In this document: positions 50,249 through 58,346 of the stretch, piece after piece
Layout: every line of letters starts with the position of its first letter
Position numbering within the stretch: the stretch's first letter is position 1
Origin: Paraburkholderia phenoliruptrix
GTDB lineage: Bacteria > Pseudomonadota > Gammaproteobacteria > Burkholderiales > Burkholderiaceae
Length of the DNA: 64,000 nucleotides
Direction: 5' to 3'
Assembly (NCBI RefSeq): GCF_902859825.1
Contig: NZ_CADIKB010000001.1
Span: 124,001 to 188,000 of the forward strand
The notes under the pieces: generated by a model
What the model was told of the DNA's origin: nothing
Seen by the model: only the letters and a program-made list of their open reading frames with translations
Databases searched by the model: none
Made by a program: the position numbers and the translations under genes

Positions 50249-51622
50249 CTATTTGTGCGTGATTCGCCTCACCGTGCTGGTAACGAGATCGACGTAGAAA
50301 AGGTCGCCGTTCTGCCCGGCTTTCAGGTCGACCGGTCCTCCTTGCAGGCTCTTCGCAAAGGTGTGCGGCGTATTGTCGGGAGGCTGCATCGTCCAGATGC
50401 ACTTGCGCAGAAGATCGCCGAAATACAACGCCTTGTCATACGGCGCGGGATAGGTCGGGCTCGTGCCGTCGGTGAAACCGATCGCCGAGATCACGCTGCC
50501 GTTCTGGTCCGGCCCGCCGCCCGACGGACGGCCGCCGCAGGTTTTTCCCTTGCTGTCTTCGGCGGAAACGTAGCTCTGGTGCGCATAAGCGAAGAACGGC
50601 GCGGTGACGCCGCCGACGCTGCCGCAATAGTTGGTGGCCTGATAGTCGGGCTGGGTGTTAGGACCTTCGTAGCACGGCCAGCCGAAGTTCTGACCGGCAA
50701 TGCTGGAATGGTCGATGGACTCCCACGTGTTCCATCCGACGTTGCCGATATACAGGTCGTCCGTCAAGCCCGGCGCGCGAGCGAAGCGAAACGGATTGCG
50801 CAAGCCGTTGGCGACGGTCGCGACGCTTTGCGTGCTTGTGCCGGGGTTCGTGATGCGCAAAATGACACCGTCGCTGTACGGCGAAACGCCCTGGCTGCGG
50901 AACGCGCCTTGAGGCAGATTCGTGCCGTCGCCGCAAGCGTTGTCCAACTGGCCGTAGTCCACTTGCACGAAGCTGGCGCCGTCGCCGGCACTCACATAGA
51001 GCGTCTTGTTGTCGCTGCCGAACACCACGGAGCCGATGCTGTGAGACGAGTAATAGAAGCACCACGTCTGGCTGGTCGCGCCTGCGGCGGGCAGGACTTT
51101 CGTTTCCCCCGAGGCCGTCAGAAGCGAGAGTTGTCCGGCGGTGAGAAAATTTCCGCCGCACGCGCCGGTGCCGCGAGGCGTCGTGTAAAGCACCCAGACG
51201 TTGGCGTCGTTCAACGGATCGACGGCGAGTCCGAGCAGCCCCCGGTCGTCCGCATTGCACACCTCGCTGCTGAGGTCGGCAAATAGCGTGCAGGTCGACG
51301 AGGCGAGATCGCAGTTCCAGACCCGGCCGCCTTTTTCCGCGACGAAAACCCGGCTTTTGTCGGCGGTGAAACTGATTGCGGTCGGCTGATTCAGGCAGCC
51401 GTTCAACAGGATCTGTTCGGTGAAGCCCTTCGGCAGAATGGGCTGCGGCCGGGTGACGGAGGCGGGCTGGCAGGTCACGGCCAGCACCGGCGCGGCGGCA
51501 TTGGCGACTGCCGGAGCTGATGCGGCGCCCGCGTCGTGAATGGGGAAGGCAACGAGCAGCAAGGCCGCGAGTGCGGCGATGAGGTGGCTGACGGTCAACC
51601 ACTTTGCAATGGAGCGCGGCAC
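50249..51622 (-). CDS. PQQ-type sugar (glucose/sorbosone) dehydrogenase family protein, secreted
   Basis: A 457-aa beta-propeller protein of the GSDH/YliI family. Signal peptide about residues 1-33 (VPRSIAKWLTVSHLIAALAALLLVAFP..., cleavage near AGAA). The core shows LLGLAVDPLNDANVWVLYT, SIGSVVFGSDNKTLYVSAGDGA, GLRNPFRFARAPG and VGWNTWESIDHSSIAGQNFGWPCYEG. These residues form the PQQ/quinone-binding face in characterised relatives. About a dozen cysteines suggest disulfides. The GTG start at 51622 follows AGGAGG with 5-nt spacing; a 14-codon longer frame would include that ribosome site. The sugar substrate is unknown. Confidence 0.85.
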   Translation of the reverse strand: MPRSIAKWLTVSHLIAALAALLLVAFPIHDAGAASAPAVANAAAPVLAVTCQPASVTRPQPILPKGFTEQILLNGCLNQPTAISFTADKSRVFVAEKGGRVWNCDLASSTCTLFADLSSEVCNADDRGLLGLAVDPLNDANVWVLYTTPRGTGACGGNFLTAGQLSLLTASGETKVLPAAGATSQTWCFYYSSHSIGSVVFGSDNKTLYVSAGDGASFVQVDYGQLDNACGDGTNLPQGAFRSQGVSPYSDGVILRITNPGTSTQSVATVANGLRNPFRFARAPGLTDDLYIGNVGWNTWESIDHSSIAGQNFGWPCYEGPNTQPDYQATNYCGSVGGVTAPFFAYAHQSYVSAEDSKGKTCGGRPSGGGPDQNGSVISAIGFTDGTSPTYPAPYDKALYFGDLLRKCIWTMQPPDNTPHTFAKSLQGGPVDLKAGQNGDLFYVDLVTSTVRRITHK

Positions 51623-51800
51623 TTTATCCTCCTCTTCACACGGTGAAGCACGAGAAATCTTCACGCACCGGCGTGATGTTTCGATATTGGCATCGCGGCT
51701 CAGGCGCTGCCAGCTTCGGTCTCAGAGCCTGCGGACAAAATTCTGGTAGCGCCCGCCATGCCGGTACACTGTCTTTTTTCCGTTCATTGAAGGCCCGATT

Positions 51801-52862
51801 TTGAAGCCCGCCTACGGCGCAATATCCGTCGCGCTTGCCGCCGCCGCATTGTTCGGCGCGGCCACTCCGCTCGCCAAGGCATTGCTTGGCGCGGTCAGTC
51901 CGTTCATGCTCGCCGGGCTGTTTTATCTGGGCAGCGGGGTCGGGCTCGGCTTGTGTATTGCATGGCGGTGGGCCGCGCCGGGCCGGTCGCGAGCCCGCCT
52001 CGGGCTTCGCATCAGCCGGCGCGAGTGGCCGTGGCTCTTCGGCGCGATAGCCGCGGGCGGCGTCGCGGGCCCGGCCTTGCTGATGCTGGGCCTCGCGAGC
52101 ACGCCCGCAGCGACGAGTTCGCTGCTGCTCAACCTCGAAGGCGTCCTGACCGCCGTGATTGCGTGGGTGGTGTTCCGCGAGAACGTCGACCTGCAGGTAT
52201 TTCTCGGCATGGTGGCGATCGTCGCGGCGGGCGTGCTGCTGTCGTGGCATCCGGGCGGGGCGGGCGTGCCTGTCGGGGCGCTGCTGATTGTGGGCGCATG
52301 TCTGTGCTGGGCCGTGGACAACAATCTAACGCGCAAGGTGTCGGCGAACGATGCAATGCTGATCGCGTGTCTGAAGGGGCTCGTCGCCGCGCCCGTCAAT
52401 CTCGGCATTGCGCTTGCGGCGGGCGCAGCGCTGCCGTCGCCGGGCACGCTGGCGGCCGCCATGGCGACCGGTTTCGCCGGCTATGGCGTGAGCCTCGTGC
52501 TGTTCGTTGTCGCGCTGCGGCATCTGGGCACCGCGCGCACCGGCGCCTATTTCTCGGTCGCGCCGCTCTTTGGCGTGCTGCTGTCGCTCGCCATCTGGCC
52601 GACGCTGCCGGACCTGACTTTCTGCGCGGCGGCCTTGCTGATGGCGCTCGGCATCTGGCTGCACGTGCGCGAGCGGCACGTGCATGAGCACACCCACGAG
52701 CTGCTCGAGCACTCGCACAGGCATCGCCATGATGCGCACCACCAGCACGAGCACGACTTTCCTTATTCCGGCGACGAGCCGCATACGCACCCGCACGTGC
52801 ATCTGCCGATTAGCCATTCGCACGCCCATTTCCCCGATATTCACCACCGGCATCGGCATTAG
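51801..52862 (+). CDS. EamA/DMT-family transporter with histidine-rich C-terminal tail
   Basis: A 353-aa protein. Residues 1-290 are two EamA repeats with about ten helices (LAAAALFGAATPLAKALLGAVSPF; LIVGACLCWAVDNNLTRKVSA). The last 60 or so residues contain about 23 histidines, as in HVHEHTHELLEHSHRHRH and HTHPHVHLPISHSHAHF, ending HHRHRH. Such tails bind Ni, Co or Zn, so a metal-linked transport or sensing role is possible. The start is TTG at 51801, since no ATG or GTG lies in frame close by and the EamA match begins there. A strong terminator follows downstream. Confidence 0.85.
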   Translation: MKPAYGAISVALAAAALFGAATPLAKALLGAVSPFMLAGLFYLGSGVGLGLCIAWRWAAPGRSRARLGLRISRREWPWLFGAIAAGGVAGPALLMLGLASTPAATSSLLLNLEGVLTAVIAWVVFRENVDLQVFLGMVAIVAAGVLLSWHPGGAGVPVGALLIVGACLCWAVDNNLTRKVSANDAMLIACLKGLVAAPVNLGIALAAGAALPSPGTLAAAMATGFAGYGVSLVLFVVALRHLGTARTGAYFSVAPLFGVLLSLAIWPTLPDLTFCAAALLMALGIWLHVRERHVHEHTHELLEHSHRHRHDAHHQHEHDFPYSGDEPHTHPHVHLPISHSHAHFPDIHHRHRH

Positions 52863-52965
52863 CCGCCTTAGCCGGCGCGAAAAATTAAAGATCGCGCAGA
52901 CGCTGCCGTAATCCCGGCTACCTGGTAGCTGATCCCTACCATGTGTGTGTTTGAAGGAGTACTTG

Positions 52966-52997
52966 GCCAACACCGGTCTGTCGGTGTTGGCTTTTTT
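52966..52997 (+). terminator. Rho-independent terminator
   Basis: GCCAACACCG (52966-52975), a 6-nt loop, and CGGTGTTGGC (52982-52991) form a perfect 10-bp stem followed by TTTTTT. It lies 104 bp after the His-tailed EamA gene and before the DUF3892-like gene, and fits rightward termination. Confidence 0.9.
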
Positions 52998-53099
52998 ATT
53001 GCCGCCTCGAAGCGTCCCGCGGGACTACCGCTTGCTCCGTTCGACGCCTTGGACGATCATGCTAGGATGGTCAGTGCCAGGGTGCTGGAGGGAAATATC

Positions 53100-53408
53100 A
53101 TGGCTACATTTGGTATCGACGCTGTGCGCATCAACCCTTCAAACGACCGGATCACGCATGTGCGCTGGGCTGCTGTCGACCCCGCCACGCGCAGCTGGTT
53201 GTCGCCCACTTCGATTGTCGAAGTGGCTCAGGTGGTGGACGCCATCCATCGCGGCGACGCTGTCTGGTCGCTTTTCACGCTCGGCGGCACGCGCTTTCTC
53301 GGGCCGAAAATCGTGGCCGTCTCTCATACCAACGGGCACGACGGAATCGACACCGACGTCCCCGACAGCCACATCGAAAAATGCATTGACGACCTGCCGC
53401 GCATCTAG
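53100..53408 (+). CDS. DUF3892-like small protein
   Basis: A 102-aa protein: MATFGIDAVRINPSNDRITHVRWAAVDP, then a VVDAIHRGDAVWSLFTLGG segment and KIVAVSHTNGHDGIDTDVP. This spacing matches the DUF3892 family, of unknown function. The ATG at 53100 follows GGAGGG (53087-53092). Its stop overlaps the 3' end of the convergent phosphodiesterase-like gene by 4 bp. No signal or membrane segment. Confidence 0.75.
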   Translation: MATFGIDAVRINPSNDRITHVRWAAVDPATRSWLSPTSIVEVAQVVDAIHRGDAVWSLFTLGGTRFLGPKIVAVSHTNGHDGIDTDVPDSHIEKCIDDLPRI

Positions 53409-54313
53409 CGCGCGGCCTTTGCTTTCGTCGCACTTTGCGCCTGGCGCAGTTCGAGCCACATCGGCTGATGATCCGACGACCGGCTGTGCGGATCGACCTC
53501 GCAGCTCGCCACCCGCGGCGCGAGATCTTCGGTGACGAAGATGAAGTCGCACGCAAACGGCCCGTCGGCCCATTGCTCGTGGTCGTACAGGCCGACCGTG
53601 GCGGCGCGCGGGCTGTCGGCATGCGCGCAGGCCCAGGCGTCGGCGAACGCGGGCGCGCCCGGCACCGCTTCGAGCATCTTGCGATAAGCGGCGCTGCCGA
53701 ACGCGCTATTGAAGTCGCCGCAGACAATCGCGCTCATGGGGCGCCCGGTGTCGGCAAACGGGCTGTCCTGCTTCTCCGCGTGCGCCGGGCGGCGCGCGTG
53801 CTCACACGCCTCCTGATGCAGCGCGCGCAGCCGCTCGACCTGCGCGAGCCGCTGCGTTTCCGAATAAAACTCCAGATGCGTGCTGATGACGCGCAGCGGC
53901 CCGACGTCCGTTTCGATCACGGCTTCGAGCGCGACGCGCAGCATCGACGGCTTCGCGGGATCGGCGGGCCAGGGCAGCGAGTGGCGCAGCACCTGTCGGA
54001 CGGGCAGGCGCGTGACGATCGCGTTGCCGAACTGACGCCGCCGGGTGCCCGCGCCGACGGGCGGAAGGTCGGAGCCGATTGCGTCGATCACGGTCATGCC
54101 CGGCAGCAGGGCGCCAAGCTCGGCGAACTGATCCGCGCTGGGGCCGCCCGCGAGGCCGCCTGCCGATGCCGGCTCGTGAAAGCCGCGCGTCACTTCCTGC
54201 ATGCACACGATGTCGAAATTGACCAGCGCACGCGCTTCGCGCACGATGCGCGCGAGATCGACGCGGCCGTCCACGCCGCGTCCCCACTGAATGTTCCAGT
54301 CGACGAGCCGCAT
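53405..54313 (-). CDS. Endonuclease/exonuclease/phosphatase family protein
   Basis: A 302-aa EEP-fold metal phosphoesterase. VDWNIQWG (metal/phosphate site), IVCMQEVTRG (glutamate metal ligand), RVISTHLEFYSETQRLAQVERLRAL (active-site histidine), IVCGDFNSAFG (aspartate/asparagine) and the terminal SSDHQPMWLEL (histidine) are in family order. The substrate may be DNA or a phospholipid/inositol phosphate; sequence does not say. The ATG at 54313 has AGGAG 8 nt upstream; a TTG five codons earlier is not preferred. No signal peptide. Confidence 0.85.
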   Translation of the reverse strand: MRLVDWNIQWGRGVDGRVDLARIVREARALVNFDIVCMQEVTRGFHEPASAGGLAGGPSADQFAELGALLPGMTVIDAIGSDLPPVGAGTRRRQFGNAIVTRLPVRQVLRHSLPWPADPAKPSMLRVALEAVIETDVGPLRVISTHLEFYSETQRLAQVERLRALHQEACEHARRPAHAEKQDSPFADTGRPMSAIVCGDFNSAFGSAAYRKMLEAVPGAPAFADAWACAHADSPRAATVGLYDHEQWADGPFACDFIFVTEDLAPRVASCEVDPHSRSSDHQPMWLELRQAQSATKAKAAR

Positions 54314-54526
54314 GAGATTCTCCTGCAAGAGCTGTCCGGGTGTGTCCGGCTAGTCTATCGCTGGGAGACGGCCCGCGCATAAGCCGGCGGCGCCTGCGTT
54401 CGCGACGCCTGACGAATTTTCTCGTGCAGCATGTCGATTCCTTCGCAACCGAATCGTCGTAGCAGTGTGTGAAACTTGTCCACGCAGCTTCTCAACCCGG
54501 CATCTCAACCAGAAAGGCGGCTTACT

Positions 54527-54973
54527 ATGACCACCGGAACCATCAGACTCCACCGCGTTTTGCGCGCGCCTGCCGAACGCGTCTATCGGGCATTCCTGGA
54601 ACCCGACGCGCTCGCGAAATGGCTGCCGCCGTATGGCTTTACTTGCCAGGTCCACCACTTCGAGGCGCGTGTGGGCGGCACCTACAAGATGTCGTTCCGC
54701 AACTTCGGCAGCGGCAACAGCCACTCGTTCGGCGGCGAGTACGTGGAACTCGTGCCCGCTGAGAAGATCCGCTACACCGACCGGTTCGACGACCCGAACC
54801 TGCCCGGCGAAATGTCCGCGACCATCACGTTTCGCAAGGTGTCGTGCGGGACCGAGGTCTCGATTCTCCAGGAAGGCGTACCGGAGGTGATTCCCGTCGA
54901 AATGTGCTACCTCGGCTGGCAGGAATCGTTGATGCAACTCGCGAAACTGGTAGAGCCCCAGATTCCCGACTGA
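54527..54973 (+). CDS. SRPBCC/AHSA1-like (START superfamily) protein
   Basis: A 148-aa single-domain protein. TIRLHRVLRAPAERVYRAFLEPDALAKWLPPYGFTC at the start and VGGTYKMSFRNFGSGNSHSFGGEYVEL are the AHSA1 pattern, with GWQESLMQLAKLVEP at the end. The helix-grip fold binds hydrophobic ligands; the function is unknown. The start ATG at 54527 follows AAAGGCGG. Confidence 0.85.
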   Translation: MTTGTIRLHRVLRAPAERVYRAFLEPDALAKWLPPYGFTCQVHHFEARVGGTYKMSFRNFGSGNSHSFGGEYVELVPAEKIRYTDRFDDPNLPGEMSATITFRKVSCGTEVSILQEGVPEVIPVEMCYLGWQESLMQLAKLVEPQIPD

Positions 54974-55150
54974 GCCCGCGACGGCCGCTCACGCCACCTT
55001 CAACTGCCCGTTTTATCGCGCTCGTTCTGCGCGTAGACTGAATGAAGCTCCGCAATCGCCGGCAAGGGTGTCGATGTCTGCCGTCCGGCGGCGTGCTGCA
55101 TCGCGCGGCACGCAGGCACGCGGGCGCCGGCTGCGACACGGAGATTGGCG

Positions 55151-55972
55151 ATGAGCGATTTCAACGAGGCCCGCGAGCGCATGGTCGAGCGGCAGATCGT
55201 CGGCCGCGGCATTCGCGATCCACGGGTGCTGGCCGCCATGCGCAGCGTGCCGCGCGAAGCCTTCGTGCCCGACTACCTTCGCGATCTCGCTTACGAAGAC
55301 AGACCGCTGCCCATCGGCAACGAGCAGACCATTTCGCAGCCTGCCATCGTCGCGACGATGCTCGAGGCGGCGGACCTGTCTCCCACGGACGTCGTGCTCG
55401 ACGTCGGCACCGGCTCGGGCTATGCCGCTGCTGTGGCGGCCACGCTTGCCGCGCACGTCTATTCGATCGAACGTCACGCGGAACTCGTCGCCATGGCGCG
55501 CGACATGCTTGCGCGCCTGAACATTTCCAATGTCACCGTCTATCTCGGCGACGGCACCGCGGGCCTCGCGGAGCACGCGCCGTATGACGCGATCATTGCG
55601 GCGGCGGGCGGGCCGCATATTCCCGATGTGTGGCGCCGGCAGCTTGCCATCGGCGGCCGCATCGTCATGCCCGTCGGCCGCGAGCTGCATTACCAGAAGC
55701 TCATCAAACTGGTTCGCCATGGTGAAGACGACTATCGAAGCTGCTCGCTCGGCGAAGTGAGCTTCGTGCCGCTCGTCGGCGCCGACGCGTGGCCCGCACC
55801 GGACGAGCATCGACGCGGCGCGGACAAAAGTGGTGGCGGAGGAGACAGCGGCGTTGGCGGAGGCAGTGGCGAAGCGGGAGGCAGGGGCGTCGGCGGTGCG
55901 GAGCGCGGGCGCTCGTGCCCGAGGAGCGCCGGCGAGGTGGCGGGGCTGCACGGCCTGCTGGCCGTGGCCTGA
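55151..55972 (+). CDS. pcm: Protein-L-isoaspartate O-methyltransferase with atypical glycine-rich C-terminal tail
   Basis: A 273-aa SAM methyltransferase that repairs isoaspartyl residues. Motif I is VLDVGTGSGYAAAVAA, preceded by the PCMT hallmarks REAFVPDYLRDLAYEDRPLPIGNEQTISQP. The enzymatic part ends near residue 215 (VSFVPLVGADAW). The remaining 50 or so residues are glycine-rich (KSGGGGDSGVGGGSGEAGG) and not part of the usual family length of about 210-220. The start at 55151 has GGAG at 55139-55142. DUF190 follows after 18 bp. Confidence 0.92.
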   Translation: MSDFNEARERMVERQIVGRGIRDPRVLAAMRSVPREAFVPDYLRDLAYEDRPLPIGNEQTISQPAIVATMLEAADLSPTDVVLDVGTGSGYAAAVAATLAAHVYSIERHAELVAMARDMLARLNISNVTVYLGDGTAGLAEHAPYDAIIAAAGGPHIPDVWRRQLAIGGRIVMPVGRELHYQKLIKLVRHGEDDYRSCSLGEVSFVPLVGADAWPAPDEHRRGADKSGGGGDSGVGGGSGEAGGRGVGGAERGRSCPRSAGEVAGLHGLLAVA

Positions 55973-55990
55973 AGCGGAGGAGACATCGAC

Positions 55991-56326
55991 ATGAACGGCT
56001 ACCAGATCACCTTCTTCACCCAGCACGATCGCCGCCATCGCGGCAAACCGCTGGCCGACTGGCTTGTCAGTCTGGCCGGCGAACTCGGGCTGCGCGGCGC
56101 GACCGTGATACCGGCGAGCGAAGGCATCGGCCACCGTCATCGTGTGCATTCCGCGCATTTTTTCGAACTGGCGGACCAGCCCTTGTCGATCGTGATGGCG
56201 GTGACGAGCGAGGAAGCCGGCGTCTTGTTCGAGCGCTTGCGCGCCGAGGGCGTACATCTGTTCTATGTGAAGACAGCCGTGGAATTCGGCGTGATCGGCA
56301 ATGAAGATGGGGACGCTGTGCGCTAG
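55991..56326 (+). CDS. DUF190 family protein
   Basis: A 111-aa protein with the DUF190 pattern: QITFFTQHDRRHRGKPLADWLVSLAGELGLRGATVIPASEGIG near the N terminus and PLSIVMAVTSEEAGVLFERL later. DUF190 members have a PII-like fold and often lie beside fluoride-channel genes; here the neighbour is pcm instead. The function is unknown. GGAGGAG (55975-55981) is its ribosome site. It converges with ohr. Confidence 0.87.
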   Translation: MNGYQITFFTQHDRRHRGKPLADWLVSLAGELGLRGATVIPASEGIGHRHRVHSAHFFELADQPLSIVMAVTSEEAGVLFERLRAEGVHLFYVKTAVEFGVIGNEDGDAVR

Positions 56327-56358
56327 CCGCCGCCGACCGCAGCCGGCCGCGACTGAAC

Positions 56359-56775
56359 TCAGACCACCGCGATCGTCACGTCGATATTGCCGCGCGTCGC
56401 CTTCGAATACGGACATGTCTGGTGGGCCATCTCCGTGAGCTTCTGCGCCGTGTCGCGCTCGATGCCGGGCAGGCTGACCTTGAGCCGCGCGCGCAGGAAA
56501 TAGCCGCTGTCGTTCATCGCGAGATCGATTTCGGCGTCGACGGCGGTCTCCGGCGGCAGTGCGACGCGCAGCGTCTTCGCGGCGATTCCCATGGCGCCGA
56601 TGAAGCACGCAGACCAGCCCGCCGCGAGCATCTGTTCCGGGTTCGTGCCGGTCGCGGATGCGCCCGGCGAGCCGAGCTTGACGTCGAGCCGGCCGTCGTC
56701 GCTGCGCGCGGCGCCGTCGCGTCCGCCGGTGGTGTGCGTTTTGCCGGTGTACAGCACTTTGTCTGATGAGTTCAT
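56359..56775 (-). CDS. ohr: Organic hydroperoxide resistance protein (Ohr/OsmC family)
   Basis: A 138-aa thiol peroxidase. The two redox cysteines lie in AGWSACFIGAMG and HQTCPYSKATRGN, at the positions of the Ohr pair. VLYTGKTHTTGGRDGAARSDDGRLDVKLG is the Ohr-type start, including the catalytic-arginine context. It reduces organic hydroperoxides with lipoyl-protein thiols. Start at 56775 (MNSSDK); a longer frame upstream runs through the regulatory module and is not used. No MarR-type OhrR gene is adjacent; a shared module with the TlpA-like gene points to other control. Confidence 0.92.
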   Translation of the reverse strand: MNSSDKVLYTGKTHTTGGRDGAARSDDGRLDVKLGSPGASATGTNPEQMLAAGWSACFIGAMGIAAKTLRVALPPETAVDAEIDLAMNDSGYFLRARLKVSLPGIERDTAQKLTEMAHQTCPYSKATRGNIDVTIAVV

Positions 56776-57095
56776 GATCGGATTTCTCTGGTTCGGTAAG
56801 TAGTAGGCGACTGATGGCTGCTCGCTTTTCAGTCTTCGGCAGTCCGTCCGGATGGGCGCGAGGCGTTGCGCCGGATCCGTCGTTGACGAGATTAGACGGG
56901 CGCCGCGTATCTGGCTTGTGTCGGCGATACGGCGGTATTGCAATGGCGTGTATCTCGCGAGGCCGCCTACGCACTGCGATAGAAACCCCGCGCCGATGCA
57001 ATGTTTTGTGTCGGATATGGCTTCAGATACATTGCGACATAAATCGCCGCCGGCCGCGCGCTATAAAGCAGGCATTGCCAGTCACGGAGAGTCTG
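56776..57095. promoter_or_regulatory. ohr/GFA divergent region carrying copy 1 of a duplicated regulatory module (56906-56999)
   Basis: This 320-bp gap holds, in order, CGTATCTGGCTTGTGTCG (56906-56923), GCAATGGCGTGTATC (about 56940), TGCGATAGA followed by AAACCCCGCGCCGATGC (56983-56999). Copies of the first and last elements, with the same 77-78 bp spacing, occur at 63793-63887 upstream of the TlpA-like gene. A further GATACATTGCGACATA (57026-57041) lies 55 bp before the GFA start. TGTATC/GATACA units spaced 10 bp are typical for OmpR-type regulators, and such a gene lies in the operon to the right. Confidence 0.6.
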
Positions 57096-57467
57096 ATGAA
57101 CACCGAAACGCTGAAGGGAAGCTGCCACTGCGGCGCCGTCAAATTCGAAGTCACGACACCGGTCGCGCCCGCGGGCCGCTGCAATTGCAGCCTCTGCCGT
57201 CGCAAGGGCGCGCTGATGACCCCGCCGTTCGAAGCGAGCCAGTTGAGCATCACGCAAGGCGAGGACGCGCTCACGCTCTATCAGTTCAACACGCGCGTTG
57301 CGCGGCACTTTTTCTGCAAGCATTGCGGCATTTATCCGTTTCATCAGACGCGCAGGGACCCGAAGCTGTGGCGCGTCAATATCGGTTGCCTCGAAGGGAT
57401 CGATCCGTATACGCTGGATGCCGGTCTTGCCGACGGCGCCAGTCTTTCCGTCGTGGAGGACGCATGA
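57096..57467 (+). CDS. GFA family (glutathione-dependent formaldehyde-activating-like) zinc protein
   Basis: A 123-aa protein with the GFA zinc-cysteine pattern: GSCHCGAVKFEV, RCNCSLCRRKG, and FFCKHCGIYPFHQ. The family binds zinc and is named for a glutathione-linked formaldehyde reaction, though most members are uncharacterised. ACGGAGAG (57084-57091) precedes the ATG. Its stop overlaps the next small frame by 4 bp (ATGA). It appears to lead an operon with the two-component system. Confidence 0.87.
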   Translation: MNTETLKGSCHCGAVKFEVTTPVAPAGRCNCSLCRRKGALMTPPFEASQLSITQGEDALTLYQFNTRVARHFFCKHCGIYPFHQTRRDPKLWRVNIGCLEGIDPYTLDAGLADGASLSVVEDA

Positions 57468-57598
57468 ATCGGCCGATGAAGCGCCTGCTCGCGATCCTCG
57501 CGTTCGTCGCGGGCGGCGTCGCTGCCGAATGGACGCATCCGGTGCAATGTTCGATGCTGTGCGCGAGCCGGGTGCAGGTGAAACGTCAAAAGAGATGA
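57464..57598 (+). CDS. 44-aa small protein translationally coupled to the GFA gene
   Basis: The ATG at 57464 overlaps the GFA stop (ATGA), and the frame ends 7 bp before the response regulator. The protein starts MNRPMKRLLAILAFVAGGVAA, a short basic N terminus and a hydrophobic stretch like a signal or membrane segment, then EWTHPVQCSMLCASRVQVKRQ with two cysteines. Coupling and tight packing suggest it is translated. The role is unknown; a membrane micro-protein linked to the sensor kinase is conceivable. Confidence 0.5.
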   Translation: MNRPMKRLLAILAFVAGGVAAEWTHPVQCSMLCASRVQVKRQKR

Positions 57599-57605
57599 TC
57601 CATTC

Positions 57606-58346
57606 ATGGACACGACCGACCACGTACTGATCGTCGACGACGATCGCGGCATCCGCGAATTGATCGCCGGCTACCTGGAAAAGAACGGCATGCGCGTGTC
57701 GCTCGCTGCGAACGGCCGGCAGATGCGCGCGGCCCTGGAACAGGGCGCGCCCGACCTGATCGTGCTCGATCTGATGATGCCCGGCGAAGACGGCCTCGTG
57801 CTATGCCGCGAACTGCGCGCGGGCAAATTCCGCGCGGTGCCGGTACTGATGCTCACCGCGCGCAACGAAGAAGCCGACCGCATTCTCGGCCTCGAAATGG
57901 GCGCCGACGACTACCTGCCCAAGCCCTTTGCGGTGCGCGAGCTGCTCGCGCGCATCCGCGCGGTGCTGCGCCGCGCGCGCATGCTGCCGCCCGGCATGCA
58001 GGTGACGGAAAGCGCGCAAATGCTCGGTTTCGGCGACTGGCGGCTCGACACGACCGCGCGCCATCTGCTGGATTCGGAGGGCACGATGGTCGCGCTGAGC
58101 GGCGCCGAGTATCGCCTGCTGCGTGTGTTTCTCGACCATCCGCAACGCGTGTTGACGCGTGATCAACTGCTCAATCTCACGCAAGGCCGTCAGGCCGATG
58201 CCTTTGACCGTTCCATCGACCTGATGGTGAGCCGCCTGCGTCAGCGCCTGCGCGACGAAGCGCGCGAACCGCGTTACATCAAGACGCTGCGCAGCGAAGG
58301 CTATGTCTTTTCCGCGGCTGTGAACGTGATCGAGGATCAGCCATGA
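57606..58346 (+). CDS. OmpR-family response regulator
   Basis: A 246-aa regulator: receiver domain (about 6-120) with acidic pocket LIVDDDRG, phospho-acceptor aspartate in LIVLDLMMPGEDG (about residue 56) and lysine in YLPKPFAVREL, then a winged-helix output domain (about 150-240) with RQADAFDRSIDLMVSRLRQRL. It overlaps the kinase gene by 4 bp. Its probable targets are the duplicated modules at 56906 and 63793, which contain GTATC units at 10-bp spacing. The signal is unknown, possibly thiol/redox stress given the linked genes. Confidence 0.92.
   Translation: MDTTDHVLIVDDDRGIRELIAGYLEKNGMRVSLAANGRQMRAALEQGAPDLIVLDLMMPGEDGLVLCRELRAGKFRAVPVLMLTARNEEADRILGLEMGADDYLPKPFAVRELLARIRAVLRRARMLPPGMQVTESAQMLGFGDWRLDTTARHLLDSEGTMVALSGAEYRLLRVFLDHPQRVLTRDQLLNLTQGRQADAFDRSIDLMVSRLRQRLRDEAREPRYIKTLRSEGYVFSAAVNVIEDQP

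Noticed and set aside
52945..53535. 196-codon + strand frame across the terminator and the DUF3892-like gene
   Set aside because: It begins within the terminator stem and is frame-shifted against the DUF3892-like protein, which has its own GGAGGG ribosome site.
56776..56943. 56-codon N-terminal extension of Ohr
   Set aside because: It runs through the duplicated regulatory module and makes Ohr much longer than its family; the ATG at 56775 gives the usual 138 aa.
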